Origin: Streptomyces beigongshangae
GTDB lineage: Bacteria > Actinomycetota > Actinomycetes > Streptomycetales > Streptomycetaceae
Assembly (NCBI RefSeq): GCF_019710745.1
Contig: NZ_JAHKJW010000022.1
Span: 62,001 to 126,000 of the forward strand
DNA: 64,000 nt
Direction of reading: 5' to 3'
The translations under genes and the position numbers were made by a program. The notes beneath the pieces are model-generated. The model was not told the DNA's origin. It saw nothing but the letters and a program-made list of their open reading frames with translations, and did no database searches. Below, piece after piece: positions 47,771-57,396 of this stretch (within the stretch, counting starts at the first letter, position 1; every line of letters begins with the position of its first letter).

Positions 47771-48850
47771 TCACGGCCGTCGCGGTCCCGCCGTGCTGTC
47801 GCGCACCACGAGGCGCGTGGGCACGAGCGTGGTCCCGTGCTCCGGTGCGTCCTGGCCCATCTGGCGCAGCACGCCCTCGACGCAGCGCCGCCCCACCTCG
47901 GCGAAGTCCTGGTGGACGGTGGTCAGGGGCGGCAGGAAGGAACCGGCCTCGGGTATGTCGTCGAAGCCGATGACGCTGACGTCGCCGGGCACGTGCCGGC
48001 CCCGCTCGTGCAGGGCCCGCAGCAGTCCGAGCGCCATCTGGTCGTTGGCCGCGAACACGGCCGTGCAGTCCGGCCGTGCGGCCAGTTCGAGGCCGGCCCG
48101 GTAGCCGGACTCCGCCGACCAGTCGCCGCGTACCGGCGGGGGCGCCGCGCGGCCCGCCCCGGTGAGTTCCGCGCGCCAGGCGTCGGCGCGGCGCTGCGCC
48201 GCGAAGGACTCCTCGGGGCCCGCCAGGTGCCAGACCGTGTCGTGGCCGAGGTCCAGCAGGTACCGCACGGCGTCGCGGCTGCCGCCCGCCTGGTCGGTGT
48301 CGACCACGGTGTAGCGGTCGCCCGCGTCCGAGTCGGCGACCACCACCTTGATGTGCGGCGGCAGCGAGAGGGTCATCGCGTCGAGCAGGTGCACCTCCAG
48401 GATGACGATGACGGCGTCGACGGCCAACTCCCCCAGCCGGGAGAACGCACCCCGCACCTCGTCCTGGGTGGGCACGGCGACGGGCAGGAGCGTCACGGCG
48501 TAGCCCTCGTGCGCCGCGGAGGTCGCGATCGCCTCCAGGGTGCGGACGTTGCCCGTGGTGGAAAGTCCGAAAGTGATCACACCTATGGTGCGGAACTCGC
48601 CACGCTTGAGCGCCCGGGCGGCACTGTTGGGGCGATAGCCCAACTCGCGCATGGCCGCGAGCACCTGCTGCCGTGTCTCCTCGTTCACACCCGCGTAACC
48701 GTTGGAGACACGCGAGACGGTCTGCGAGGAGACGCCGGCCAGCCGGGCGACGTCCGCCATGGACGCGCTCTGTGTCCGGCGGGGCGCCCGCCTCCTGGCA
48801 CCCCCCGCCACCTGCGGTCTGCTCGCCGAGGCGTTGTCCGTCGTGTCCAC
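47771..48850 (-). CDS. LacI-family transcriptional regulator
   Basis: A 359-residue LacI regulator. Helix-turn-helix MADVARLAGVSSQTVSRVSNG begins near residue 31; the hinge helix is YRPNSAARALKRG. The ligand-binding domain has TIGVITFGLSTTGN, AVIVILEVHLL, AVFAANDQMALGLLRAL and VSVIGFDDIPEAGSFLPPLTTV. GTG at 48850 behind AGGGAGA. It is divergent from the ABC/galactosidase operon. Two matching 16-bp palindromes lie between the genes, so it very probably represses that operon until galacto-oligosaccharide or galactose is present. Confidence 0.92.
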   Translation of the reverse strand: MDTTDNASASRPQVAGGARRRAPRRTQSASMADVARLAGVSSQTVSRVSNGYAGVNEETRQQVLAAMRELGYRPNSAARALKRGEFRTIGVITFGLSTTGNVRTLEAIATSAAHEGYAVTLLPVAVPTQDEVRGAFSRLGELAVDAVIVILEVHLLDAMTLSLPPHIKVVVADSDAGDRYTVVDTDQAGGSRDAVRYLLDLGHDTVWHLAGPEESFAAQRRADAWRAELTGAGRAAPPPVRGDWSAESGYRAGLELAARPDCTAVFAANDQMALGLLRALHERGRHVPGDVSVIGFDDIPEAGSFLPPLTTVHQDFAEVGRRCVEGVLRQMGQDAPEHGTTLVPTRLVVRDSTAGPRRP

Positions 48851-48894
48851 CCGTCTCCCTCGTCGTTTTGAACCACGGTTTCCTCAAATGACCC

Positions 48895-48924
48895 TTGACC
48901 ACCGTCAACGGGGCAGTGTAGACA
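48895..48924 (+). promoter_or_regulatory. Putative promoter of the ABC/galactosidase operon
   Basis: TTGACC (48895-48900) is separated by 18 bp from TAGACA (48919-48924), a fair match to a vegetative promoter. Both palindromic operators lie just downstream, where a bound repressor would block initiation or elongation. Confidence 0.5.
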
Positions 48925-48936
48925 TGCCGCCATCAG

Positions 48937-48952
48937 ATGTTTACGTAAACAT
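48937..48952. promoter_or_regulatory. LacI operator 1
   Basis: ATGTTTACGTAAACAT is a perfect 16-bp palindrome with the central CG of LacI-family operators. Confidence 0.8.
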
Positions 48953-48980
48953 AACAGGCCACGGACTCCTGAGGGCCCTG

Positions 48981-48996
48981 GTGTTTACGCAAACAT
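48981..48996. promoter_or_regulatory. LacI operator 2
   Basis: GTGTTTACGCAAACAT differs from operator 1 at two positions. The centres are 44 bp apart, about four helical turns, allowing one tetramer or two dimers to bind on the same face. Confidence 0.78.
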
Positions 48997-49046
48997 CATC
49001 GGCGCACGACGCCGGGTTTTCGCGAGAGGGACGAGCGAGGAACGAC

Positions 49047-49973
49047 ATGACGACGCTTCAACCGCCGCCGGCCGCCAAGGCGCGCACGGCCCGGCCTCCG
49101 GCGAGGGGGGACCGCCGCTCCTGGAGGGGGTGGGGCTTCATCGGCCCCTTCGTGGCCGTTTTCACCCTTGTGTTCCTGGCTCCGATCGTGTACTCGATCT
49201 ATCTCAGCCTGTTCCGGGACCAGCTGATCGGCGGCACCCAGTTCGTCGGCCTGGACAACTACCAGCAGGCGCTGCAGGACGACCAGTTCTGGGCTTCCCT
49301 CGGCCGGGTCTCGCTCTTCCTGGCCGTCCAGGTGCCGATCATGCTCTTCCTCGGCCTGCTGATCGCCCTGGCGCTGGACAGCGGCCGTCTCTACGGCACG
49401 GACTTCTTCCGTATCGCGATCTTCCTGCCGTACGCCGTGCCCGCCGTGGTCGCCACCCTGATGTGGGGCTTCATGTACGGCACCAAGTACGGGCTGGTGG
49501 GTGACATCAACGACGCGTTCGGCGTCACCCTGCCCGACCCGCTCTCCAGCGATCTGGTGCTGGCGTCGATCGGCAACATCGTCACCTGGGAGTTCGTCGG
49601 CTACAACATGCTGATCTTCTACTCCGCGCTGAAGGTCATCCCGAACTCGCTCTACGAGGCCGCGGAGATCGACGGCGCCGGGCAGGTCCGGGTCATCACC
49701 GCCATCAAGCTCCCCGCGATCCGCGGCGCCCTCGTCATCGCGACGATCTTCTCGATCATCGGCAGCTTCCAGCTCTTCAACGAGCCGAACATCCTGCGGC
49801 CGCTGGCGCGCAACGCGATCACGACGGACTACACGCCGAACTTCTACACGTACTCGCTGTCCTTCAACGGCCAGCAGCACAACTACTCCGCGGCGGTCGC
49901 CATCATCATGGGCCTGATCACCATGGTCATCGCCTATGTCGTACAGCTGCGCGGCATGCGCAAGGGAGCGTGA
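49047..49973 (+). CDS. ABC sugar permease, MalF-type
   Basis: A 308-residue inner-membrane permease of a carbohydrate (CUT1) ABC importer. After a basic N terminus it has six membrane segments beginning GFIGPFVAVFTLVFLAPIVYS. The cytoplasmic EAA loop is LYEAAEIDGAGQVRVITAIKLP, which contacts the ATPase. ATG at 49047 after GAGGAACGAC. It is followed 7 bp later by the second permease. No ATPase gene is in the operon; Streptomyces CUT1 importers normally share MsiK encoded elsewhere. Confidence 0.93.
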   Translation: MTTLQPPPAAKARTARPPARGDRRSWRGWGFIGPFVAVFTLVFLAPIVYSIYLSLFRDQLIGGTQFVGLDNYQQALQDDQFWASLGRVSLFLAVQVPIMLFLGLLIALALDSGRLYGTDFFRIAIFLPYAVPAVVATLMWGFMYGTKYGLVGDINDAFGVTLPDPLSSDLVLASIGNIVTWEFVGYNMLIFYSALKVIPNSLYEAAEIDGAGQVRVITAIKLPAIRGALVIATIFSIIGSFQLFNEPNILRPLARNAITTDYTPNFYTYSLSFNGQQHNYSAAVAIIMGLITMVIAYVVQLRGMRKGA

Positions 49974-49980
49974 CCATCCC

Positions 49981-50940
49981 ATGAGCAGCACGAGCAGCAC
50001 GAGCAGCACGAGCAGCCCCGCCACCACGGCCCCGGCCGCGTCCGCCCCGGCCGCGCGGGTGCCCCGGCTGCGCAAGCGCGGTGACCAGGACACCCGGCGC
50101 CCCAGGCGCAGCGTCCTGCTGACGGTGCTGACCGGCCTGGTCCTGGTCTACACCGTGGTGCCCCTGGTGTGGCTGCTGATCAGCGCCACCAAGACCCAGG
50201 AAGGGCTCGCCGACTCGTCCGGACTGTGGTTCGCCGACGACTTCGCCCTCTGGGACAACATCGGCGACACGTTCACGTACAACGACGGCATCTTCGGGCG
50301 CTGGCTCCTGAACACCCTGCTGTACGTCGTGCTCGGCGCCGGCGGTGCCACCTTCCTGGCGATCCTGGGCGGCTACGCGCTGGCCAAGTTCGACTTCCCC
50401 GGCAAGCGCGGTGTGTTCGCCGTGGTCATCGGTGCCGTCGCCGTCCCCGGCACCGCCCTGGCGGTGCCGACCTTCCTGATGTTCAGCAAGATGGGGCTGA
50501 CCGACACCCCCTGGGCGGTGATCATCCCCTCGCTGATCTCGCCCTTCGGCCTGTATCTGATGTGGGTGTTCGCCACCGAGGCCATCCCCTTCGAACTGCT
50601 GGAGGCGGCCCGCATCGACGGAGCGGGCGAGGCGCGCACCTTCTTCCAGGTCGCCCTGCCGCTGCTCGCCCCGGGCATCGTGACCGTCCTGCTGTTCACC
50701 ACGGTCGCGACCTGGAACAACTACTTCCTGCCGCTGATCATGCTCAAGGATCCCGACTGGTATCCCCTCACCCTCGGTCTGAGCGCCTGGAACTCCCAGG
50801 CCGAGACCATCGGCGGTGACGTGATCTTCAATCTGGTGATCACGGGTTCGCTGCTCACCATCGTGCCGCTGATCGCCGCGTTCCTGCTGCTCCAGAAGTA
50901 CTGGCAGTCGGGCCTCGCCGCGGGAAGCGTCAAGGAGTGA
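49981..50940 (+). CDS. ABC sugar permease, MalG-type
   Basis: A 319-residue permease, partner of the MalF-type gene. It starts with a Ser/Thr tract from tandem AGCAGCACG codons, then KRGDQDTRRPRRSVLLTVLTG opening TM1. The EAA loop is LLEAARIDGAGEARTFFQVALP, and the C-terminal helix VPLIAAFLLLQKYWQSGLAAG closes the protein. The Ser/Thr tract (about residues 2-17) is a slippage-prone repeat with no expected role in transport. Position between the other permease and the binding protein fits one CUT1 operon. Confidence 0.93.
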   Translation: MSSTSSTSSTSSPATTAPAASAPAARVPRLRKRGDQDTRRPRRSVLLTVLTGLVLVYTVVPLVWLLISATKTQEGLADSSGLWFADDFALWDNIGDTFTYNDGIFGRWLLNTLLYVVLGAGGATFLAILGGYALAKFDFPGKRGVFAVVIGAVAVPGTALAVPTFLMFSKMGLTDTPWAVIIPSLISPFGLYLMWVFATEAIPFELLEAARIDGAGEARTFFQVALPLLAPGIVTVLLFTTVATWNNYFLPLIMLKDPDWYPLTLGLSAWNSQAETIGGDVIFNLVITGSLLTIVPLIAAFLLLQKYWQSGLAAGSVKE

Positions 50941-51023
50941 CCCGTCCCCGGGCCACCGCCCCCCTCGGTCCCACCTCCTCCACCCTCACCCCGTCCCGCC
51001 CACGAAGAAGTGGAAGCATCTCC

Positions 51024-52358
51024 ATGCGCAGAACGACCGGCCGCCTGATGCGCGGCCTCGCCGTCCTCTCCGTCCTCACCCTGGGCGCGACCGCCTGCGG
51101 CGGCTCGGACGACGACTCCGGCCAGAAGGCGGTCTCCGCCGACGACGTCCAGGCAGCCCTGGAGAAGGGCGGCTCGGTCACGGTCTGGGCCTGGGAGCCC
51201 ACGCTGAAGACGGTCGCCGCCGACTTCCAGAAGAAGTACCCCAAGGTCAAGATCAACCTCGTCGGCGAGCGTTCGGGCGACAAGCACTACACCGCCCTGT
51301 CGAACGCCATCTCGGCCGAGAAGGGCGTCCCCGACGTCTCGCAGGTCGAGTACTTCGCGCTGGGCCAGTACTCCCTCACCGAGGGCCTGAGCGACCTGGC
51401 CCCCTTCGGCGCGGACAAGCTCAAGGACAAGTACACCCCCGGCCCGTGGAACGCCGTGAGCGAGGGCGACAAGGTCTACGGCCTGCCGATGGACTCCGGC
51501 CCCATGGCGCTGTACTACAACAAGAAGATCTTCGACAAGCACAAGATCGCCGTGCCGACCACCTGGGACGAGTACGTCGAGGCGGCCCGCAAGCTGCACA
51601 AGGCCGACCCGAAGGTCTACATCGCCAACGACGCCGGCGACGCGGGCTTCACCACCAGCATGCTGTGGCAGGCCGGCTCGCGCCCCTACAAGGTCGACGG
51701 CACGAAGGTGAAGGTCGACTTCTCCGACGCCGGGGCCAAGAAGTACACCGACACCTGGCAGAAGCTGATCGACGAGAAGCTCCTCGCGCCGATCAACGGC
51801 TGGACCGACGACTGGTACAAGGGCCTGGGCGACGGCACCATCGCCACCCTCGCCAGCGGCGCCTGGATGCCCGCCAACTTCGTCACCGGTGTCCCGAACG
51901 CCTCCGGTGACTGGCGAGCGGCCCCCATGCCGGCCTGGACCAAGGGCGACAAGGCGAGCGCGGAGAACGGCGGCAGCTCGCTGACCGTGCCCGCGCTGGG
52001 CAAGAACAAGGAGCTGGCCTACGCCTTCGTCGAGTACGCCAACTCCGGTGCCGGTGTGCAGAGCCGCGTGAAGGAGGGCGCCTTCCCGGCGACCACCGCC
52101 GACCTGAAGACCGACACGTTCCTGAACACCGAGTTCGAGTACTTCGGCGGCCAGAAGGCCAACGAGATCTTCGCGGAGTCCGCCGCCAACGTCTCCGACG
52201 ACTGGTCGTACCTGCCCTTCCAGCAGTACGCCAACTCGATCTTCAACGACACCGTCGGCAAGGCGTACGTCGGCAACACCAAGCTCATCGACGGTCTGAA
52301 GTCCTGGCAGGACGCCTCCGTCAAGTACGGCAAGGAGCAGGGCTTCACCGTCGAATAG
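51024..52358 (+). CDS. ABC sugar-binding lipoprotein
   Basis: A 444-residue extracellular binding protein. The signal MRGLAVLSVLTLGATACG ends at a lipobox cysteine, with GGSDDDSG after it. The mature part has family-1 landmarks: VTVWAWEPTLKTVAADFQKK, YFALGQYSLTEGL, VYGLPMDSGPMALYYNKKIF and ASGAWMPANFV. It should capture galacto-oligosaccharides released by the GH30 enzyme, as judged from the operon. ATG at 51024 after GTGGAAG. An 83-bp gap separates it from the permease genes, shorter than expected for a separate promoter. Confidence 0.93.
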   Translation: MRRTTGRLMRGLAVLSVLTLGATACGGSDDDSGQKAVSADDVQAALEKGGSVTVWAWEPTLKTVAADFQKKYPKVKINLVGERSGDKHYTALSNAISAEKGVPDVSQVEYFALGQYSLTEGLSDLAPFGADKLKDKYTPGPWNAVSEGDKVYGLPMDSGPMALYYNKKIFDKHKIAVPTTWDEYVEAARKLHKADPKVYIANDAGDAGFTTSMLWQAGSRPYKVDGTKVKVDFSDAGAKKYTDTWQKLIDEKLLAPINGWTDDWYKGLGDGTIATLASGAWMPANFVTGVPNASGDWRAAPMPAWTKGDKASAENGGSSLTVPALGKNKELAYAFVEYANSGAGVQSRVKEGAFPATTADLKTDTFLNTEFEYFGGQKANEIFAESAANVSDDWSYLPFQQYANSIFNDTVGKAYVGNTKLIDGLKSWQDASVKYGKEQGFTVE

Positions 52359-52413
52359 CCGACGCACGCCCTCCCCGACGCCGCTCCCCGTGCACAACCC
52401 CGGAAGGACCACG

Positions 52414-54474
52414 ATGATCTCCACCCTCCTGTCCTCGCTGGACGGGCCGGACGGTGACCGCACCCCGCGCCTCGCCTACGGCGCCGACTACAACCCCGAG
52501 CAGTGGCCTCGTGAGGTGTGGGAGGAGGACGTCCGGCTGATGCGCGAGGCCGGCGTCAACCTGGTCTCCGTGGGGATCTTCTCCTGGGCCCGCATCCAGC
52601 CGGCCCGGGACGAGTGGGACTTCGCCTGGCTCGACGAGGTCATGGACCTGCTGCACAGGAACGGCGTCGGGGTCGACCTGGCCACCGCCACCGCGTCCCC
52701 GCCGCCCTGGCTCACCACGGCGCACCCGGAGATCCTTCCGGTCACCGCCTCGGGCGAGACGGTGTGGCCGGGGGCGCGGCAGCACTGGCGGCCCACCTCG
52801 CCCGTCTTCCGCGAGCACGCGCTGCGCCTGGTGCGCACGATGGCCGAGCGGTACGCGGGCCATCCCGCGCTGGTGGCCTGGCACGTCTCCAACGAGCTGG
52901 GCTGCCACAACGTCTACGACTACTCGGACGACGCGGCCCGTGCCTTCCGCGACTGGCTGCGCGCCCGCTACACCACCCTCGACGCCCTCAACCACGCCTG
53001 GGGCACGGCCTTCTGGTCGCAGCGCTACAGCGACTGGGACCAGATCCTGCCGCCCCGGCTGGCCGCCTCCCACCCGAACCCGACACAGCAGTTGGACTTC
53101 AAGCGCTTCTCCTCCGACGCGCTGAAGGAGTACCTGGTCGCGGAGCGGGAGGTGCTGCGGGAGATCACCCCCGACGTGCCGGTCACCACCAACTTCATGG
53201 TGATGGGCGGCACCAGGGGCATGAACTACCCGGACTGGGCGGGCGAGATCGACTTCGTCTCCAACGACCACTACGTCCACCCGGGCCCGCAGGACCGCGA
53301 CGAGCTGTCCTTCTCCGCCAACCTCACCAGCGGGATAGCGGGCGGCCGCCCGTGGTTCCTGATGGAGCACTCCACGAGCGCGGTCAACTGGCAGCCCGTG
53401 AACGTGGCCAAGCTCCCCGGCGACCTGGCCCGCGACTCCCTGCTGCACGTCGCGCACGGCGCCGACGCCGTGTGCTTCTTCCAGTGGCGCCAGTCGGCCG
53501 CGGGCGCCGAGAAGTACCACTCGGCGATGGTGCCGCACGCCGGCGCCGACAGCGAGGTCTTCCGCGCGGTCGCCGCCCTGGGGCAGACCCTGAAGGCCCT
53601 GGCGCCGGTGGCGGGGTCCGAGCGGGAACCGGCCCGGGTGGGGATCGTCTACGACTGGGAGTCCTGGTGGGCGAGCGAGCAGGACTCGCACCCCACCGCC
53701 CTCCTCGACTACCGCCGGGAGGCCCTGGACTGGTACTCGGCACTGCACACCCTGGGCGTCCGGGCCGACGTCGTCACCACCGCGGCCGACCTGGACCGGT
53801 ACGACGTCCTGATCACGCCGGTGCTGCACGTGGTCCCCGCGCCGCTGGCCAAGGAGCTCACCCGGTACGTCGAGGCCGGCGGCCACCTCGTCGCCACGTA
53901 CTTCTCCGGGGTCGTCGACGAGAACGACCACATCTGGCTCGGCGGCCACCCGGGCGCCCTGCGCGAGCTGCTCGGTATCCGCATCGAGGAGTTCGGCCCG
54001 CTGCTCGCGGGCGACACCGTCGGGCTGGACGGCGCCGCCACGGGCACCCTGTGGACCGACCGGATCACCGTCACCGACCCCGCGGTGGACGTGCTGGCCC
54101 ACTACCGCACCGGCGCGTACGCGGGACGGCCCGCCGTCACCCGCCGCGCGGTGGGCCGGGGCTCGGCCGCCTACGTGTCCACCCGGCTCGGTCCCGAGGG
54201 ACTGGCGGGACTGCTGCCGGCGCTGCTCGGACCGGCCGGCGTGGAGAGCGAGCTGCCCGAGGAGGCCCGGGGGGCGGTCGAACTGACCGTCCGCCGCGGC
54301 CCCGGCGGACGCTTCCTGTTCCTGGTCAACCGGACCGACCGGAGCCTGACCCTGACCGGTCTCGCCGGAGAGGTCCTGGCCGGCGGCAGCGGCAGCGGTG
54401 CCGACACCGGCACCGGGGACGGTCTCGTCCTGGGCCCCAGGGGCGTGGCCGTACTGCACCAGCCCGCCGCCTGA
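52414..54474 (+). CDS. GH42 beta-galactosidase
   Basis: A 686-residue cytoplasmic GH42 enzyme. The TIM barrel begins YGADYNPEQWPREVWEEDV. The acid/base is E161 in HVSNELGC and the nucleophile is E318 in WFLMEHSTSAVNW. The trimerisation domain is VGIVYDWESWWASEQDS at about 408-425, and a small beta domain ends the protein. No signal peptide is seen. It hydrolyses imported beta-linked galacto-oligosaccharides. ATG at 52414 with GGAAGG at 52402-52407. Immediately follows the importer genes and is probably co-transcribed under the LacI regulator. Confidence 0.95.
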   Translation: MISTLLSSLDGPDGDRTPRLAYGADYNPEQWPREVWEEDVRLMREAGVNLVSVGIFSWARIQPARDEWDFAWLDEVMDLLHRNGVGVDLATATASPPPWLTTAHPEILPVTASGETVWPGARQHWRPTSPVFREHALRLVRTMAERYAGHPALVAWHVSNELGCHNVYDYSDDAARAFRDWLRARYTTLDALNHAWGTAFWSQRYSDWDQILPPRLAASHPNPTQQLDFKRFSSDALKEYLVAEREVLREITPDVPVTTNFMVMGGTRGMNYPDWAGEIDFVSNDHYVHPGPQDRDELSFSANLTSGIAGGRPWFLMEHSTSAVNWQPVNVAKLPGDLARDSLLHVAHGADAVCFFQWRQSAAGAEKYHSAMVPHAGADSEVFRAVAALGQTLKALAPVAGSEREPARVGIVYDWESWWASEQDSHPTALLDYRREALDWYSALHTLGVRADVVTTAADLDRYDVLITPVLHVVPAPLAKELTRYVEAGGHLVATYFSGVVDENDHIWLGGHPGALRELLGIRIEEFGPLLAGDTVGLDGAATGTLWTDRITVTDPAVDVLAHYRTGAYAGRPAVTRRAVGRGSAAYVSTRLGPEGLAGLLPALLGPAGVESELPEEARGAVELTVRRGPGGRFLFLVNRTDRSLTLTGLAGEVLAGGSGSGADTGTGDGLVLGPRGVAVLHQPAA

Positions 54475-54616
54475 CCGCACACCGCACGCACCGCACACGG
54501 TCCTCCCTGCACCACCGGCTCCCCGGACGGCTCCGCGCCCGTCCGGGGGCGACCCCTCCTGCCCGACGGGCGGGAGGTCCACCGCGCAGCGACCACACCG
54601 CAGTTGGGAGCACACG

Positions 54617-56671
54617 ATGGCACGCCGTACCCGCAGCAGACGTCTCCTCGGAGCCGCGGGCCTCACCGCCCTGGCCACCGGGGCCGCCCTGGTCTCCGCC
54701 CCGCCGACCACCGCCCAGGCACCGGCGGCGGACACCCCCTCGGTCACCGTCCGGCCCGACCCCTCGTACGAGCAGGAGAAGTTCGAGGGCTGGGGCACCA
54801 GCCTGGTCTGGTTCGCCAACGCGACCGGCGACTACCCGAAGGAGATACGCGAGAAGCTCGCGAAGCTCCTCTTCGGGGACGACGGCCTCGCGCTGAACAT
54901 CGCCCGCTACAACATCGGCGGCGGCAACGCCCCGGACGTCGAGGACTACCTGCGGGCCGGCGGGGCGGTGGAGGGCTGGTGGAAGGCGCCGGCCGGCACC
55001 ACCCGCGAGGACACCGGCTGGTGGGACGCCGACGACCCGGCCGACTGGAACAAGGACGCCGACGCCACGCAGCGCTGGTGGGTCGAGCACATCAAGGACG
55101 ACATCGACCACTGGGAGACATTCAGCAACTCCCCGCCGTGGTTCATGACGGAGAGCGGCTACGTGTCGGGCGGCTTCGACGCCGGCGCCGACCAGCTCAG
55201 GACCGGGTCCGTCGACGACTTCGCCGCCTATCTGGCGGGCGCGACCAAGCGGCTGGAGAAGGCGGAGGGTATCGAGGTCGACACGGTCGACCCGTTCAAC
55301 GAGCCCAACACCGACTACTGGAGCACCCGCCTGGGCGCCGACGGCGAGCCCGTCGGCGGCCGGCAGGAAGGGGCGCACATCGGCCCCGAGCTCCAGCAGA
55401 AGGTGCTGAAGGCCCTGGCTCCGGCGCTGAGGAAGGCGAAGACCGGGGCGGACATCTCGGCGATGGACGAGACCAACCCGTCGATCTTCGCCCAGAACTG
55501 GAACACCTACCCGCAGGACGTGCGCGACCTCGTCGAGCAGATGAACGTCCACACCTACGGCACCGGCCAGCGCACCACCGTGCGCGACCTCGCCAAGGCG
55601 GCGGACAAGCCGCTGTGGATGAGCGAGGTGGAGGGCGACTGGGGCGACGGGCAGAGCTTCACGGACATGCGGCCGGGGCTCGGCCTCGCCCAGCGCATCG
55701 TCGACGACCTGCGGGAGCTGGAGCCCGAGGCATGGGTGTTCTGGCAGCCGGTCGAGGACTACGACAACATGAAGCCGGGCGGCGAGTCCGCCAAGGGCGG
55801 CAACTGGGGCAGCATCCAGCTCTCGTTCAGCTGCACCTCGAAGGACACCCTGAAGTCCTGCCCCATCCACACCAACACGAAGTTCGACACGGCCCGCAAC
55901 TTCACGCACTACATCAAGCCCGGCGACCGGCTGATCAAGACGGACGACACGTCCAGCGCGGCCGCCGTCACCGGGAAGGGCGACGGGGCGACGGTCGTCC
56001 ACGTCAACAGCACCACCGGGGCCCGCACGGTCACGGTCGACCTGTCCAAGTTCGGCAAGGTCGGCCGCAACGCCACCGTCACCCCCGTCGTGACCAGCGC
56101 CGACGGCAAGCTGGAGCGTCACCGGGCCGTCAGGGTCAGTGACCGCAGGGCCACCTTCACCGTGCCCGCCCAGTCCGTGACCTCCTTCCTCGTCGAGGAC
56201 GTCTCGGGGGTCGCGAAGGACGCCGCCGAACTCCGCAAGGGCCACACCTACGAGCTGACCGGCGTCCAGAGCGGCAAGGCCCTGACCGTCGCCGACGACG
56301 GCAGGGGACTCGTCATCAGGAGCGCCGCGGAGCAGGCGGCCGGTCAGCGGTGGAAGCTGCGCCGGATCTCCGGTGACACCGGGAACCGGCAGCGGTACGT
56401 GTTCGGCGACCCGGTGGAGGGCAAGCGCCTGGCCGTACGGGACGGCGCCCCGGTGGTCGAGGCCGACACCGGCCGCCGGGACAGGGCCACCCAGTGGATC
56501 ATGTCGTCGACCGGCGACGGCACCTGGACCCTCGTCAACGCGGCCACCGGACAGCTCCTGGAGGTCGGCGGACAGGCCACGCACGAGGGGGCGTCCGTGA
56601 CGCTGTGGACACCCAACTCCGGCGCCAACCAGCGCTGGAAGGTCACCGAGGTGTCCGACCGGACCGGCTGA
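54617..56671 (+). CDS. Secreted GH30 endo-beta-1,6-galactanase-like enzyme with ricin-B domain
   Basis: A 684-residue exported enzyme. The signal SRRLLGAAGLTALATGAALV has a possible Tat RR. The catalytic (beta/alpha)8 domain begins KFEGWGTSLVWFANATGDYP, with acid/base E229 in VDPFNEPNTDYW and nucleophile E337 in LWMSEVEGDWG. A beta domain follows, then at about 545-684 a ricin-type lectin domain (YELTGVQSGKALTVADDG, QRYVFGDPVEGKRLAV, LLEVGGQATHEGAS). The GWGTSLVWFA opening is typical of endo-beta-1,6-galactanases in GH30. It should cut side chains of arabinogalactan proteins outside the cell and supply substrate for the ABC/GH42 system. Confidence 0.88.
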   Translation: MARRTRSRRLLGAAGLTALATGAALVSAPPTTAQAPAADTPSVTVRPDPSYEQEKFEGWGTSLVWFANATGDYPKEIREKLAKLLFGDDGLALNIARYNIGGGNAPDVEDYLRAGGAVEGWWKAPAGTTREDTGWWDADDPADWNKDADATQRWWVEHIKDDIDHWETFSNSPPWFMTESGYVSGGFDAGADQLRTGSVDDFAAYLAGATKRLEKAEGIEVDTVDPFNEPNTDYWSTRLGADGEPVGGRQEGAHIGPELQQKVLKALAPALRKAKTGADISAMDETNPSIFAQNWNTYPQDVRDLVEQMNVHTYGTGQRTTVRDLAKAADKPLWMSEVEGDWGDGQSFTDMRPGLGLAQRIVDDLRELEPEAWVFWQPVEDYDNMKPGGESAKGGNWGSIQLSFSCTSKDTLKSCPIHTNTKFDTARNFTHYIKPGDRLIKTDDTSSAAAVTGKGDGATVVHVNSTTGARTVTVDLSKFGKVGRNATVTPVVTSADGKLERHRAVRVSDRRATFTVPAQSVTSFLVEDVSGVAKDAAELRKGHTYELTGVQSGKALTVADDGRGLVIRSAAEQAAGQRWKLRRISGDTGNRQRYVFGDPVEGKRLAVRDGAPVVEADTGRRDRATQWIMSSTGDGTWTLVNAATGQLLEVGGQATHEGASVTLWTPNSGANQRWKVTEVSDRTG

Positions 56672-56691
56672 CCCGGCGCGGGTGACCGCCG

Positions 56692-56752
56692 GCGGCCACC
56701 GGGCCGTCGTCGGTCACCGGGCCGTCGTCGGTCACCGGGCCGTCGTCGCAGC
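56692..56752. repeat. Three 18-bp tandem repeats after GH30
   Basis: GGTCACCGGGCCGTCGTC is repeated three times (first copy one base different), between the GH30 stop and its terminator. It may itself form alternative stems with neighbours. Confidence 0.8.
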
Positions 56753-56784
56753 GGCCGGGTACCCCGCCGCCGTGTTGCAGTACC

Positions 56785-56806
56785 AGGACCGTACGGTCCT
56801 TTTTTC
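56785..56806 (+). terminator. Palindrome plus T-run terminator
   Basis: AGGACCGTACGGTCCT followed by a run of six Ts is a textbook factor-independent terminator, rare in this GC-rich genome. It ends the galactan operon. Confidence 0.85.
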
Positions 56807-56944
56807 TTCTGCCGGGTTCTTCCTCCGCCGGGTCCGGGACCCGCTCAGGACGGTGGCCGCAACGGCGGACGGACCGCGCAACGACGAGGAGTCGTTCCGC
56901 GGTCCGTCTGGGTTCGGGTGTGTGGCAGGGCGCTGTCGCGCACG

Positions 56945-57121
56945 TCACCGCCTGCGGCTCCGGTTCCCCCACCCACTGCCCACCCCGGCGACGTGCAGCG
57001 CCAGCACGGTCAGGCCGATGAGCATCCAGTTCGTCGACGTGAAGGTGTCGTTGGTCGAGATATCGGCGGCATTGATCAGGAACGCGATGAAGAACAGGAC
57101 TGCTGCTGCGATACCGAGCAC
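56945..57121 (-). CDS. Small two-helix membrane protein, 58 aa
   Basis: A 58-residue membrane protein. Helix 1 is LGIAAAVLFFIAFLINAAD, with a short loop STNDTFTSTNW, and helix 2 is MLIGLTVLALHVAGVG, ending in a basic RSRRR tail. GTG at 57121 follows AAAGAGGAG, a strong ribosome binding site, which sets this start over an upstream in-frame one. Similar tiny proteins are common in Streptomyces stress regulons. The function is unknown. Confidence 0.8.
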   Translation of the reverse strand: MLGIAAAVLFFIAFLINAADISTNDTFTSTNWMLIGLTVLALHVAGVGSGWGNRSRRR

Positions 57122-57396
57122 GGATTCTCCTCTTTCCGGTCGCGGGCGGGACGGGCTGTCGTCCCGGACCTCCATGTGCCCCCGTCCGGCCGAAACAGGC
57201 CGCCGAACAAGGACCCATGACTCGGGCCGATCGTGGTACTCGCCGACCACACGGGAATCATCGGAGACCACCGCATTCCGGATGACCTATCATCCCCACC
57301 GGACCCGGACGAGTAAGCATCTCGCCGCCGGGAAGCAGCAGCGGTGGAAGCAGAGGATCAGCACAGCCCCGCGGGGAACGGGCTGGGGAAGGCACA

